DNA from: Linanthus parryae
Lineage: Eukaryota > Streptophyta > Magnoliopsida > Ericales > Polemoniaceae
Direction of reading: 5' to 3'
Assembly: GCA_023055425.1 (NCBI GenBank)
Contig: JALGPY010000002.1
Span: 49,065,321 to 49,129,320 of the forward strand
Length of the DNA: 64,000 nt
Shown here: in pieces, positions 42,962 to 53,504 of the stretch
How positions within the stretch are numbered: position 1 is the stretch's first letter
How the letters are laid out: every line of letters begins with the position of its first letter
Made by a program: the position numbers and the translations under genes
Notes under the pieces: generated by a model
Told to the model about the DNA's origin: nothing
Seen by the model: the letters and a program-made list of their open reading frames with translations, nothing else
Database searches by the model: none

Positions 42962-45900
42962 TCAAAACAAATTCTTGATCAAGGAGTCTTGGGGCCCGAA
43001 CTGCTCGCTTAGCTTCTCCACTTGTTTCACTTCTTGTTTCAGTTGCTCGCACTTGGCATTCATTTCCTGATACAGCTTCAAAGCTTCATCAACCTTTTGC
43101 TTTTGCTGCTCCACCTTCTGCATCTCGGCTGCGAGATTCTGGTGACCGAGATTCAAGGTTACAGCTGCGCGAATCAGTGTAACTCTGTCCTTGAGGAATT
43201 TGAAACCAAGTCTGCCTCGGACTTTGAACAGGAGATTCTGGCACATGCCACATAGCAATTCAGCACTCTGGGCCGAAATGGTCGCAGGTGTAGCCGCAGA
43301 CAGCTGCTCCAGTATCCAAATGGCTTCAGTAAGGAATAGCCTCCTGTCAAAAGGTCCGATCTCCAGAGATCTCGCAAACGATCGGGGGTATCTGAGACGC
43401 ATTCGAACCACCCAGTCTACATCGGTTTGCTTCAAACCTGAGACATCAAAAATGGTTATAATGTCAGAACTCGCAAGCAAATAATGCGACGTGCGAACGG
43501 TAAATCTTTACTTACCGGTGCCTTCCAGAATTTCATGAAGAGAAGGGATGCGGGCCACTGGGTTGTTCGAAGACTGCCCTCGCTCCATGGCTCTCCTATC
43601 AGCTGCGAGCTCCAACCTCTCATAGTCAGGAGGAAGAGTGTAGGCCGCACCAGCTGCGACTACATTCCCAACCTGCGAGCCCCAAATGCTCCACGCAGGA
43701 ATAGGTGCTTCTGGTTCAGTCATCGCCGGAGGCGAAGGGACAGCCGAAGTCGCTGGGCGGACACTCCCAGATGCGAAAATGTTAGCATCACTTGTCCTTT
43801 CTTCCTCACCACCAGTACGGACACCTTCGTCCATCGGCACAGCATCAGCTTCGACATCATCGGAGAGTTCGATGACATCCTCGAGATGCTCACTTGCGTG
43901 TCCAGCAGCTGCGACGGGCTTCTCGGTATGGGAGCTCGAAATTGGAACATGGGATGCGGAAGGCTGACTCCCCTGCTCCAGCTCAGGTTCCTCAGCATGA
44001 CCTGCGATACCAAATGCGATAAAGTGAGGTAACTTGTGTTATAAGCTATTTCGCTATCTTTACTAAAGCTAAGAACAAGCACCTCCACGCGAAGGTGGGA
44101 TTGAGGTATCCTCATCGTACACTAGGGACGTGGAACCGTGCCCTATCAGTGTATCCTCACTAAGCAAATCTTTAAGAGAAGCGTGACCTGGGATGCGAGT
44201 AAACCAGTCATGATTTTGCCTCAAGTGGCTACAGCCTAGTATGCGCATATCACTCAAAATAATTACCTGAGGGTTCTCCACATTTGCTTACCAACCAACG
44301 GCGAATGTCAGGCTTTGACACACCGTGCTTTAACGCACCCACAATTACATCTCTATAAGTAACTGCGAGATTGAAGATCTCACCTTTATCGCCACCTGCG
44401 ATCTCTGCGAAGTCCGCTTGGACTTGCTCTAGCTCTGCTGCGTCCTCTCCAGGAACCTCATCTTCCTCCTCCACATGAGGAGCCACTTCTTCGGGAAGCT
44501 CGTCTTCCTCGCCAACTGGACGCACTAAGTCGTCAACATGCAGCTCCTCGAGGCTCCGCTGTTTCACAAGCTCGAGCTCCTCTTCCTCTCGCTGCCTTCT
44601 TCTTTCAGCAGCCTCCGCGGCTGTCTTCCGGGATTCAGCAAGAACATCCTCGCTTATAGGATCATCTGAAATGCCAGAATGGGCATCTCTCTTTTGCCTC
44701 TTGGCCACAAGGCCACCGACGGCTTCATCATCATCATCTGCAAATACATATTTGGTTCAAAGAAAAGAACTACAAAGAAGTCAAGATAAAGGGCAAGGAG
44801 ATGTGACGGAAGTAACTCCTGATTCTTCCTCGCACATCACAACTGTCGCTTCTTCTTCTTCTGATCTTGCTTGGGGCTCCTGTCTCTCTTCCTCCTCTTG
44901 GTTGAATGGAACGAAAGTCTCAACTGCGAGATCTTTTCGCACTTTGCTGGGCATACGACCCTTGCCTTTGTCCTTGATGGAAAGGGACCTCACTGGGGGA
45001 GAAGCTGGAGCACTCCTAGGGGAAGAAATCGTAATTCCCTTTTGCCTAGGTCTCTTCACTCTCGGCGCCGCAGTCGCTGGAGGGGACGGGTCATCTCTAG
45101 GAGGAGACGGAGCTGGAGGGTTGTCTATCAGCGAGTCAGCAAAAGTGTTCATGACTCCGCGAACTTTTGTTTCGACCTCGGCATCCATCCTCCATGCTAG
45201 CCGGTACGACTCCCCCCTCCTTCTGGTGGCAACAATGGTGTCCACCAGCGATTTGGAGCGATCACCAGCTGCGAACCTCCGCACATGACACTGAACAATA
45301 CAGAACGAAAAGCATCAGCGCGAGGAAATCAAAAGGCTCAAAGCACATAAGGAAATTGCTTACCTCAGCAAACGCCTTGCTATATTTGATGACCTGCGCG
45401 TCACCCTTCTTGATTGCGTCGACTTGCTCCTTCAGAATGAAATCGGGGCACAAATGATTCTCGCGGTCCCACAGCGAGTAGCAACCATACTCAGACTCGC
45501 TCAAACTGCAATTGGGGCGAAACGGAAAAGAGTTTCTCTTGATCAAGGGGGCCTTTCCTGGCTGCGCCGCCGCCTCCGTCTCAATCCTTGTTTGCTGGGC
45601 AACCCAGTATGCGATCCAGTTCTGGGAACAACCACCCTTGCGAGTTCCCGCAGGCTGCTCAAAGGGAAGATTGCTCATGAGGACCGTCTTGCACTCCTTT
45701 GTCAGCAAACGCTTGTAGCACCCTCTGATAATAGACTGGGGCCAGATCGATGGGGCCACCGCATCAAAACCAAACTGAGGAGAGACCCGAGTAGGGTCAA
45801 CATCCACTGTAAGTCTTTCATACCGTGGCGCGAGCTCACGAATATGCTCTGCGAGGGCAGGAAGAGAACCTCGCAGACACCAACAGAAGAAGTCACGATA

Positions 45901-47244
45901 GCGTTCGTGGAAATGCGGCCCCTTTTCAAAGAGAAGGTCTTCTGACAAGACCATACCTCTGGAAGGGTATAGCTTTGGAAACCACCGTACATTCTCAACA
46001 CGTGTGGCATAGGGCCTGGCAGTAAACTCCTTTCGTTTGTCGCATATCAAACTCCAAGTGCACTTGGTGTTGCTTGCTCCAAACCATCTCGCAGCCCTTC
46101 CGCTGTTGCGCGCTTCCGTCTCGCCTGGGGGACACCACTTCTCAAGTGGGAGGGGAGTTGGAGCATAAGACGGCCAGCGCTCGAAAACCCACATTGTCAA
46201 AAAGCTGATATTGACAAAGGTCAGGACATCGAGGCGGCCACGCGATTCCCTCATCGCCAGAACCAGCTGATCAAGCCTGTAATATAGCGTCCCCAGGACC
46301 AAGGGTCCGAGTGCGACTCTCTGGCCAAGAGCGAGCCTCACAGCAAGTGGCAGCACATGGTAGAAGACCCCGTCATGGGGATGACCATCAATCAGATACC
46401 TCGACAGCCAAGCACAGAGGAAGGCACAAAGGGTTAAATGATAACCCTTGCCCTCTACATAATTCTCGGCCTCCGGGTTCTCGCTCAAAAGCTTCTTAGT
46501 GATGCTGCTGTTCGCATAGTCTCGGAAGAAGTACTGCAACCACTTGTTCCAGGTATTCTTCGCAGACGTATCCACTAGCTGCCAGTTCGGAAGAGGCTTT
46601 GTAGTGGTCCACCGAGTAGAGATTTTCTTTACCTCTGCTAGGCACTCCTCCATCTGCGCGTACAAGGCCATTTCAGCAGATGTCCTCAAGTGGCTCAAGG
46701 GGTCCACCTCGCCCATGGGGGAAAGCTCATACAGCATTTGAACGTCCTCAAGCGTGGGGGCAGCCTCGAACTCAGCAAAATGAAACGTGTGAGTCGCGGG
46801 CGAATAACGGGACAGAAGGTCTAGAAGCATGGACTGATCCAACTTCACGGCAGCACCCTTCATAGCACGGATAGCAAAGAAAATGCCGGCTTTATCAAGA
46901 ATCTCAGCGTGATGGTCCAACACGTGGTCGATCCACTCATCCATATAGTCCAATTTCTGGACGAACGCTTGGGTAGAAATCGCAGTATACGGGAAGTGCC
47001 CGTTCTCGATCCCCAATCGGACTACATCCTCGGAACCAACCCACTCGAGCAGGGCTGAGTTAACTGGGCGAGTCAACGTCAGCAATTGCTCAGCTGGGAC
47101 AGGGTCAGGCATCCTCTTCGCCTTCACCCTCGCATGGTAAAAGTCTTTCCCACCCAGAAAGGGGGCTTTACGCCACAGAGCCTGCGGAAGCTCCGGCATC
47201 TCTTCGTCTTCCTTGACGGGTCTGGTTACTCTTGTCTTGGCCAT
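42962..47244 (-). CDS. antisense six-exon plant mobile domain (PMD) gene inside the Gypsy element
   Basis: Minus-strand exons: 47244-45364, 45290 to about 44817, 44737-44267, 44187-44083, 44002-43516, 43437-42962. Introns 1, 3, 4 and 5 (73, 79, 80, 78 nt) are GT-AG and keep the frame; 3-5 are all phase 1 with CAG|GT acceptors. Intron 2 has a good acceptor (TTTGCAG) but no in-phase GT donor, so that joint is unresolved. ATG 47244 is chosen because upstream codons give only TTG. Product about 1,300 aa: exon 1 holds a PMD (aminotransferase-like plant mobile domain) at about 65-420, with TLEDVQMLYELSPMG, FLCAWLSRYLIDG and LPLAVRLALGQRVALGPL; then acidic, Pro/Ser-rich linkers with basic patches; the last exon ends in a coiled coil (QKVEQQKQKVDEALKLYQ). 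PMD proteins occur in hosts (MAIN/MAIL family) and in transposable elements. Function here is unknown. Confidence 0.8.
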
Positions 47245-47910
47245 TCCTGCGAAAGGGCAAGAAAAAGGGGGGAGAAATACCACACCACACTTCAGTTTGA
47301 ATTTTGGAATTTGAGATCTATGCAAACCTAAGCAAACAGTTCCGGTGCCAATTTCAGAAATTGGGGAGTTGATATTGTTGAAAGATTAAAACGAAGCGGG
47401 TTCAAAGATCAAAAGCCTCTTCACAAATTTCATGGATTTACAGATTCAACGCGATTCAAGGCAAACACTGGTATTTTAAATCAAAAGTAAACGAGGCCAA
47501 CCTTGTTTCCTTGAAGCTTGCTTGGATATACACAATTGGAGAATACGATTTGCAGTTCTGAACTGGTGATTGATTATCTGGATCTGCTCTCGAAGATCTC
47601 CGGGTACCATTCACTTTAAGAGAAAGAAGTGATGCTTTGCAATAATGGGATACAAGGTATTTATCCAGAAGAATGAAGGGTTGCGTCCCTTCAGTAGTCG
47701 AATCGCAACCGTCACCGTCGTGTCGCGCAATCACAGGACGGGCTGACGTCACGCCTAAAACCCTAAAGGTCAGACGGCACGACTCTAGGGGTTTTAGGTC
47801 ATAATGACACGCACGGGGGGCTGAACCTACCCGTATTTGAATTGGTGCGTGGCGACGACGCGCATGTTGGTTTCCGCGCATGGAAGCCTATACAGCTATG
47901 AGCCTTCACA
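47245..47910. other. 5' flank of the antisense gene, inside the element
   Basis: Separates the antisense start from the 3' LTR. A possible splice acceptor (TTCGCAG) lies just before the ATG, so a non-coding first exon may be here. Any antisense promoter would lie in this region or in the LTR; I cannot name one. Confidence 0.35.
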
Positions 47911-47927
47911 CGCAGAAAGGGGGCTAA
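47911..47927 (+). other. polypurine tract of the Gypsy element
   Basis: GCAGAAAGGGGGCTAA lies immediately before the 3' LTR, the position and composition of a plus-strand primer. Confidence 0.75.
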
Positions 47928-48553
47928 TGTAGATACTGCTTTATGACATGGCAGATCTAGGCCACGTGGCAACCATCCAGCACACCATATTGTGCTCCAC
48001 ACGCACAGGATCACCAGCCGAGCTGATCCATGTGGGGGCTGCGAGACAGAGCCCTCGCATACCACTGCACGGGACTTGTAGGGACTTTGTGGTCTGGAGG
48101 CTAGAGTAAGCCCTGTCGCGTGCGAGCCAAGCCCGCGCGCGACCTTTAGTAACTGTTTTGAGAGATTTATGGCACGAGCTCCATAAACCCGGTCAATCCG
48201 GTCAAACCCGGTCAACCTCGTAACGGTTCCGGTACTCGCGCACCACGTGCTCTAACGGTTCCTATATACTCGGACGAACGTGCCGTTATGGTTAAGCTAA
48301 TTAAGCCGCCATTAATGGGCGCATTAACCACACTACAACGGTCATGTTCTCCAGTATATATACATCGTTAACCTTTCCATACAAAGGAGGACACACTGCC
48401 ATACGCGGAAGCTCTGCCAAACCTCTGTCTCTCTCTCAGACATTACTACTGACTTACTCTCTCCCTACACACACCCCTATTCTTCCTGTGCGATCCCTGA
48501 TCCACTACGTACGGTGTACACGGAGGTCTCCCTGCCGGAATCTCTTGTGCACA
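47928..48553 (+). repeat. Gypsy 3' LTR (626 bp)
   Basis: Same as the 5' LTR except A instead of T at 48338. It is followed by the target duplication TCAAC (48554-48558), after which the LINE resumes. Confidence 0.97.
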
Positions 48554-48558
48554 TCAAC

Positions 48559-51464
48559 AACAATTTGTTCTCTTTTACAAGAAGCTCTTCTCTGAGGAAG
48601 AAGATAGAGATCCAGCCCATGTGATTAACACTGTGAGCAAGAAAGTAACTAGAGGAATGAACATGTTCCTAACTCAAGACTTCTGTGATGAAGAAATTAA
48701 GAATGCATGTTTTGATATTAATCCAGATAAGTCCCCTGGTCATGATGGCTTCTCAGCCAAATTCTTTCAAACCTATTGGGACATCATTGGAGCAGATAGC
48801 TGCAAGGCAATTAAGATTTTTTTCAAATATGGAAAGATGCTTAAAAAGATTAACCTCAATCACATTTGTCTTATTCCTAATACTCAAAGCCCCATTCATA
48901 TCAAGGACTATAGACCCATAAGTCTATCCGCTGTCCTTTATAAAATCCTCTCTAAGTGTCTTGCCTCCAGGTTAAGCTTGGTTCTGGACAAGATAATTTC
49001 TTTTGATCAGTCTGACTTTGTGAAGGGCAGATCTATTATTGAAAATATCATGATTGCCTAAGAAATTATGCATCATTTGAAGAGGAAGAGGAATGGACAT
49101 GGAGAGATGGCTATTAAGCTAGACATGCTTAAAGCATTTGAAAGATTCAGTTGGCCTTTCCTTGAAGGTATGCTTCTTAAATAGGGTTTTGCAAAAATGG
49201 ATTAGTTGGATAATGTCATGTGTGTGCAGTGTTAGCTACAAGTTGGTTATTAATAATGAACTATCGGATTTTATCATCCCTTCTAGGGGATTGAGGCAGG
49301 GAGACCCCCTCTCCCCCATTCTCTTTGTAATTTGTGCGGAAGGGTTTTCCTCACTGCTGAGACATTTTGAAGATAAGGGCTGGTTGTCAGGTATCAAGAT
49401 TGCTAGAAGAAGTCCTAGTGTTAATCATCTATTGTTTGCAGATGATTCCATCTTGTTCAGCAAGGCCACAATGGCGGATGCCTCAGCTATTAATGCAGCT
49501 TTGAAGATCTATGAGAAAGCCTCAGGTCAAAGAGTTAACAGGAGAAGTCTCAGATTTTCTTTAGCCCAGGCACAAAATCTCTGCTGAATAACTTTATACA
49601 ATTCTACATGGAGATAAACAAATATTTCAAATAGGGTAATTACCTTGGCCTCCCAGATCTAGTAGCCATATCAAAGACAATTAATCTCAAGTTCTTAAAG
49701 GAGAAATTTCAGAGTAAACTAGCTGGTTGGAGCAATAACTTTCTCAGTCCTGCAGGTAGAGAGGTACTACTTAAATCTGTGCTTTCATCACTTCCTTCTT
49801 ACTCCATGTCTTACTTTTTATTCCCCAAGAATCTTTGTCATGAGTTATCTCAAATTATGGCAAATTTCTGGTGGGGAGCAAAAAACTCAGGTTGTTCTAA
49901 GATCCATTGGATAAGTTGGGAGCACTTATGTGATTTAAAAGAAGTTGGGGGACTTGATTTCAAATATTTGCACAACTTTAATCTTGCACTGTTATCTAAA
50001 TAGTCATGGAAGTTGTTAGTGGGTGATAATCCTCTGTTTGCTGCAAATTTCAAAGGGAGATACTTCCCAAACTCTCCCTTTTGGAATGCCACACTTTCTC
50101 AAGGAGGTTCCTGGATTTGGAGGGGTTTGTTTGAAGGACTGAAAGTTCTTCAAAAAGGGGTAAAATGGATAGTTGGTAATGGAAGTTCAATAAGAATTTG
50201 GGATGACATGTGGATTCTAAAAACTCCTATTTTCATGTAACCTCTATGAAGCCTCCTGAATGTGATCTTCTCGAGGTAAGTGAACTGATTGATAATGATC
50301 TAAGAAGATGGAACTTTGACTTAATTTACGGCTTGTTTTCAGAAGAAGAAGCAGAGCTAATTCTCTCTTTGCCAGTTGGGAGCTCTTCCTGTAAAGACAA
50401 GCTAGAATGGGGATATTCTAACAATGGAGAGCTTAAAGTCAGTTTATAAGTTTTTGGAGTTTGGGGTTTTTTTTTACTCCCCTTGCTTAAGTTATAATGC
50501 TTCTTGGAAATCATTGTGGAGTGTGAAGGTGCAGCCAAAGATTAAACACGTTTTCTGGAAGTGTCTCTCTGATGCTATCTCTACAAAGGCAGCTCTTAAG
50601 CACAACGGTGTGCTGGAGGATGGTATTTGTAGTTTGTGTGGAGAAGCTAATGAAGGTGTTTTGCATCTTCTCAAAAATTGCAGTGTTGTCAGTTAGGTTT
50701 GGTTGAGTTCCCCTCTTAGACTTGGCCCAATTTCCATGGAAGCATCACATTGTCAGGAATGGTGTAGTTTAGTCATTGATCTTGCTGAAGACTCTCCTGA
50801 TAAGTGCTGTTTTTGGCTCTGTTCTTGAGTATTTGTTTGTGGATTTGGAAATCAAGAAATGATTGGATGTTTAACTGTATCCGTGGAAGCCTGACAAGAT
50901 TAGTTCAAAGGCTTTGAGTTCTCTTCATATTTTCTGGAGGGTTTCTGTTGCTATTAGATCTCAGGCTCCTCTCAATTATTCAAAAATCACCTCCCCCCAG
51001 CATTATCATCGAGATTTAATGTGTTTGTTGATGGTGCAACTGATTCCCGATCAAAAAAAGGAAGTATTGTTGTTGTTTGTTTTAATCAGGAGGGAGCATG
51101 TATTCATAGTTTCTCTGAGTTCATTAGGGGTGTCTCCAATCCTACTATCTTGGAAGGTTGGGCTATCATATCTGCCCTTTTATGGTGCAAGAATATGAAG
51201 TGGGATTCTACTATCATCTTCTCTGATTGTGAACTTATTGTGAAACAGCTGAGCTCTTTGTCTTCCTCCAGGACTTCAAATGTTGCAACTATGTTAGAAG
51301 ATTGTGATCAGCTTAGATCGGGTTTTCTTCTTGTAATTTACAGTTTATTTCTAGATTTTTTAACTCTTCTGCTCACTCTTTAGCTAAGAGTGCTGTAAGG
51401 GCTGATGTCTGTCCTTCTTCCCTGTAATTTCGTTTGGTGGTTTGAATGAAAGCTTTCTTTTCTG
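48559..51464 (+). pseudogene. LINE reverse transcriptase, zf-RVT and RNase H
   Basis: Continuation of the LINE after the Gypsy insert. RT: DINPDKSPGHDGFSAKFFQ, LIPNTQ and DYRPISL in the 48621-49061 frame (stop at 49059), then IKLDMLKAF near 49115, and in the next frame SRGLRQGDPLSPILF and LLFADDSILF with the catalytic Asp pair (about 49290-49460). The zf-RVT block at about 50490-50696 includes CSLCGEANEGVLHLLKNC. RNase H at 51021-51383 starts FVDGATDSRSK and includes ILEGWAIISAL and FSDCELIV. At least five stops or frameshifts separate these parts. Confidence 0.85.
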
Positions 51465-51494
51465 GAAAAAAAAAACATTTCGTCCAATAATTAA

Positions 51495-52221
51495 CGGGAT
51501 CTTCTGTTAGTTGACAATTAAACCTATTTTATTGAGGGTAAAATGGGTAATCCCTCAAAAATATGAACACGAACTACCACCATCCACGCCTCAGCCACCA
51601 AGAACCCACAATCCGTCACCGCTACCACCTTGCCCAGTCCAGTTTCCAATCGGACGCCCACAATCGCCGCCACCATCCTTCAACCCCGCTGTCGTCTACA
51701 GCCAGACCTACAAAGGCCTTCCTCATCTCCAACTTCAGGTCGGAGTCGACAAATCACAATCCAAATCAATCCACATATAACCAAATTCGGAATCGCAATC
51801 CGAACATACCAATAAGAGGAGACGAAAAATCAAATCAAGAATCCTCCAATTTCCCTTTCAGTCTCTCTCAACCTTGTTGACTCTAAGTTAGTACCCTCTG
51901 CTTCCATTGAAACCGTGAAACCAACCTCATTCAATTCTAGCTTCAATTCAAAACGAAACCCAACCCAGATTTCAATCGAAGTTCCTCCGATCGCCTGCTC
52001 TATCTCTCTCGCGCTCTACCTCGACGAACCCAAACCTCTCGATTGAAACCCAGAAAGGCAGAAACAATAGAAACCCATAACAAAACATGGCCACTCAATT
52101 TGTTTCTCCAATCAAACCCATGTGCAGCAGTTAGGGGTCTGGTCCTCTCCGCCATAATCCATTTTTCGCCGGATAGAGAGCAATTTTTTAAACCCGAGGA
52201 CTGTTCCACGTTCTTGTCATT
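51495..52221. other. interior of the outer TIR element
   Basis: GC-richer than its surroundings; Pro/Ser/His-rich frames at 51511-51880 look like chance products of CCACC repeats. It could be host sequence captured by the TIR element, but no gene is recognised. Confidence 0.4.
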
Positions 52222-52313
52222 TGCAAAAGGGGAGTGAAATAAGCTAGTTTTAAAACTGGAGGTTGCAATGTGAGAGTTTCGGCATATTGGAGGTATGCAT
52301 TAAGTAATTAAGC

Positions 52314-52917
52314 ATATTTTAAAAAAACACCAGTTTGGTGTTTGTTATCCTTTTTGCTACATTTGTTACTTATTAGGCTCAATTATCACAATTGTCATTT
52401 TATTTTTATATTTTCTTACTCATTTTTTTTCAATTCAATGCTCCAAAATCTTTTACTTGATTAAGAGCATCTCCAAGAGATGGTGTAAAACACTCTTTGA
52501 AACAAATATATGCAATATTTGGCCAAAATCGAGCTCCAAAAGCTGGTGTGAAACTTGGTGTAAATGTACGCATGACTTAAAATGTAGGTTAGATTGGAGA
52601 AAAGTTGGGAATACTATAGGTGCTGGAAAAAAAATATTTATTCATCCTCACTCCTTCTGAAAGTTATCTGCTTCTCCAAAATTCATACTCATTGTGCAAA
52701 CATTGAGATTTAGCCGTTGCAATATAGCCGATGGAATATGGCCGTTGTAAAAAAATAAAAACTAGTAACAAAAAATAATAAACTTACTCACTTCAAAAAA
52801 TTAATTAATTTGATTTTTTTGTTTTTTCAAAAAAAATAATTTTTCATTAAATTGATATAGTGACATGATTGTTTAATAATGAAAACTTGAAATAATAAAA
52901 TAATACATGTGACCTAT
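52314..52917. other. no gene recognised
   Basis: AT-rich spacer. GAGCATCTCCAAGAGATGG near 52467 resembles ends seen in small plant MITEs, but no partner end is found. Confidence 0.4.
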
Positions 52918-53504
52918 TGTGTACAGGGAAATCCTCGAGAGATATCCGAGTTTACACCTCAAGTATGGGAATAGAACACAAAGAGTTGTAGGGTGTGTGT
53001 AGGGAGAGAGTAAGCACTGGTAACTGTTTGTGAGAGAGAGACAGTAAGCTATGGTACTGGACCAATGTGTCTTCTGAGTCTTGTGTCGCAACGGGGAGCT
53101 AACGATCCTATATATAGTGGGGAAGTGACCGTAGGGGGGGGTTTAGTGCACCATAAATGGCGGCTTAATGGTAGAACCCCCAACGGCACGTTCGACCGTG
53201 TATATAGGAACCGTTACGCATCTGCCCGCAAGTATCGGAGACCGTTATGAGATCAGCCGCATTAATGGGACACGTAAGTCTAGGATCTCTCAGTCAGTTA
53301 CGAGAGGTCGCGCGCAAGCTTGGTTGTCGCATGCGCGCGACGGACCTTACCCTAGCCTCCAAACCACTAAGTCCCTACAAGTCCCGTGTTATGGTGCGGG
53401 GGGCTCTGTCTCGTAGCCCCCACGTGGATCAGCACGGGTGGTGATCCGGTGTGTATGGAGCACAGCTAGGTGTGCTGGATGGCTGCCACGTGGTGATGAT
53501 CTGT
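52918..53504 (-). repeat. diverged, inverted relative of the Gypsy LTR
   Basis: Read on the minus strand it follows the 626 bp LTR block by block: CCACGTGGCAGCCATCCAGC, GATCCACGTGGGGGCT, CACGGGACTTGTAGGGACTT, GGAGGCTAGGGTAAG, and CTTACTCTCTCCCTACACAC. By eye it is about 70-75% alike. The first ~20 bases of the LTR are missing at 53504, where the next element begins. No internal sequence of the same family is attached, so it is a solo or truncated LTR of an older family member. Confidence 0.75.

Larger units (their letters stand above)
34521..48553 (+). mobile_element. Tat-lineage Ty3/Gypsy retrotransposon (14,033 bp)
   Basis: Two 626 bp LTRs (34521-35146, 47928-48553) begin TGTAGATAC and end GTGCACA. 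By eye they differ at one base (34931 T, 48338 A). The perfect 5 bp duplication TCAAC flanks the element (34516-34520, 48554-48558). Sense order is gag, protease, RT, RNase H, a second (archaeal-type) RNase H, integrase; the dual RNase H and lack of a chromodomain point to the Tat lineage (Ogre/Retand/Grande-like). A tandem array and an antisense six-exon gene fill the space between integrase and the 3' LTR. Gag and protease are damaged, and pol carries a stop and a frameshift. Confidence 0.95.
31600..51475 (+). mobile_element. L1-type LINE, split by a Gypsy insertion
   Basis: Plus-strand order is ORF1 with zinc knuckle, endonuclease, reverse transcriptase, zf-RVT, RNase H, and a 10-base A tail (51466-51475). 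The sequence after the tail (CATTTCGTCCAATAATTAA) resembles that before the 5' end (CATACCGTCCAACAAATTT, 31581-31599), a diverged target duplication. Without the Gypsy insert the LINE is about 5.8 kb, near full length. All ORFs are broken. Confidence 0.8.
31459..52313. mobile_element. outer TIR element (MULE-like) split by a LINE and a Gypsy element
   Basis: The left end, GGCTTAATTACTTAATGCAT at 31459 continuing to about 31550, reappears inverted at about 52222-52313. The ~90 bp TIRs are about 85% alike. ATATTTTTAA precedes and ATATTTTAAA follows, fitting a 9-10 bp Mutator-type duplication. Removing the nested LINE leaves an element of about 0.97 kb. No transposase is seen. Its retained interior (51495-52221) includes a GC-richer stretch. 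Confidence 0.65.

Noticed and set aside
44188..44281. A 31 nt intron joining exon 3 at 44267 to the open frame at about 44235
   Set aside because: Too short for a plant intron. The CCCAG acceptor at 44188 gives a 79 nt intron in the correct phase, like its neighbours.
47245..47325. N-terminal extension of the PMD ORF to 47325
   Set aside because: It starts with TTG; a splice-acceptor-like TTCGCAG lies just before the ATG at 47244, so the extra residues are probably intron or leader.
51511..51880. Pro/His-rich ORFs near 51.5-51.9 kb as a host gene
   Set aside because: Overlapping frames of similar length from CCACC-rich DNA, no conserved motif, inside a TIR element.
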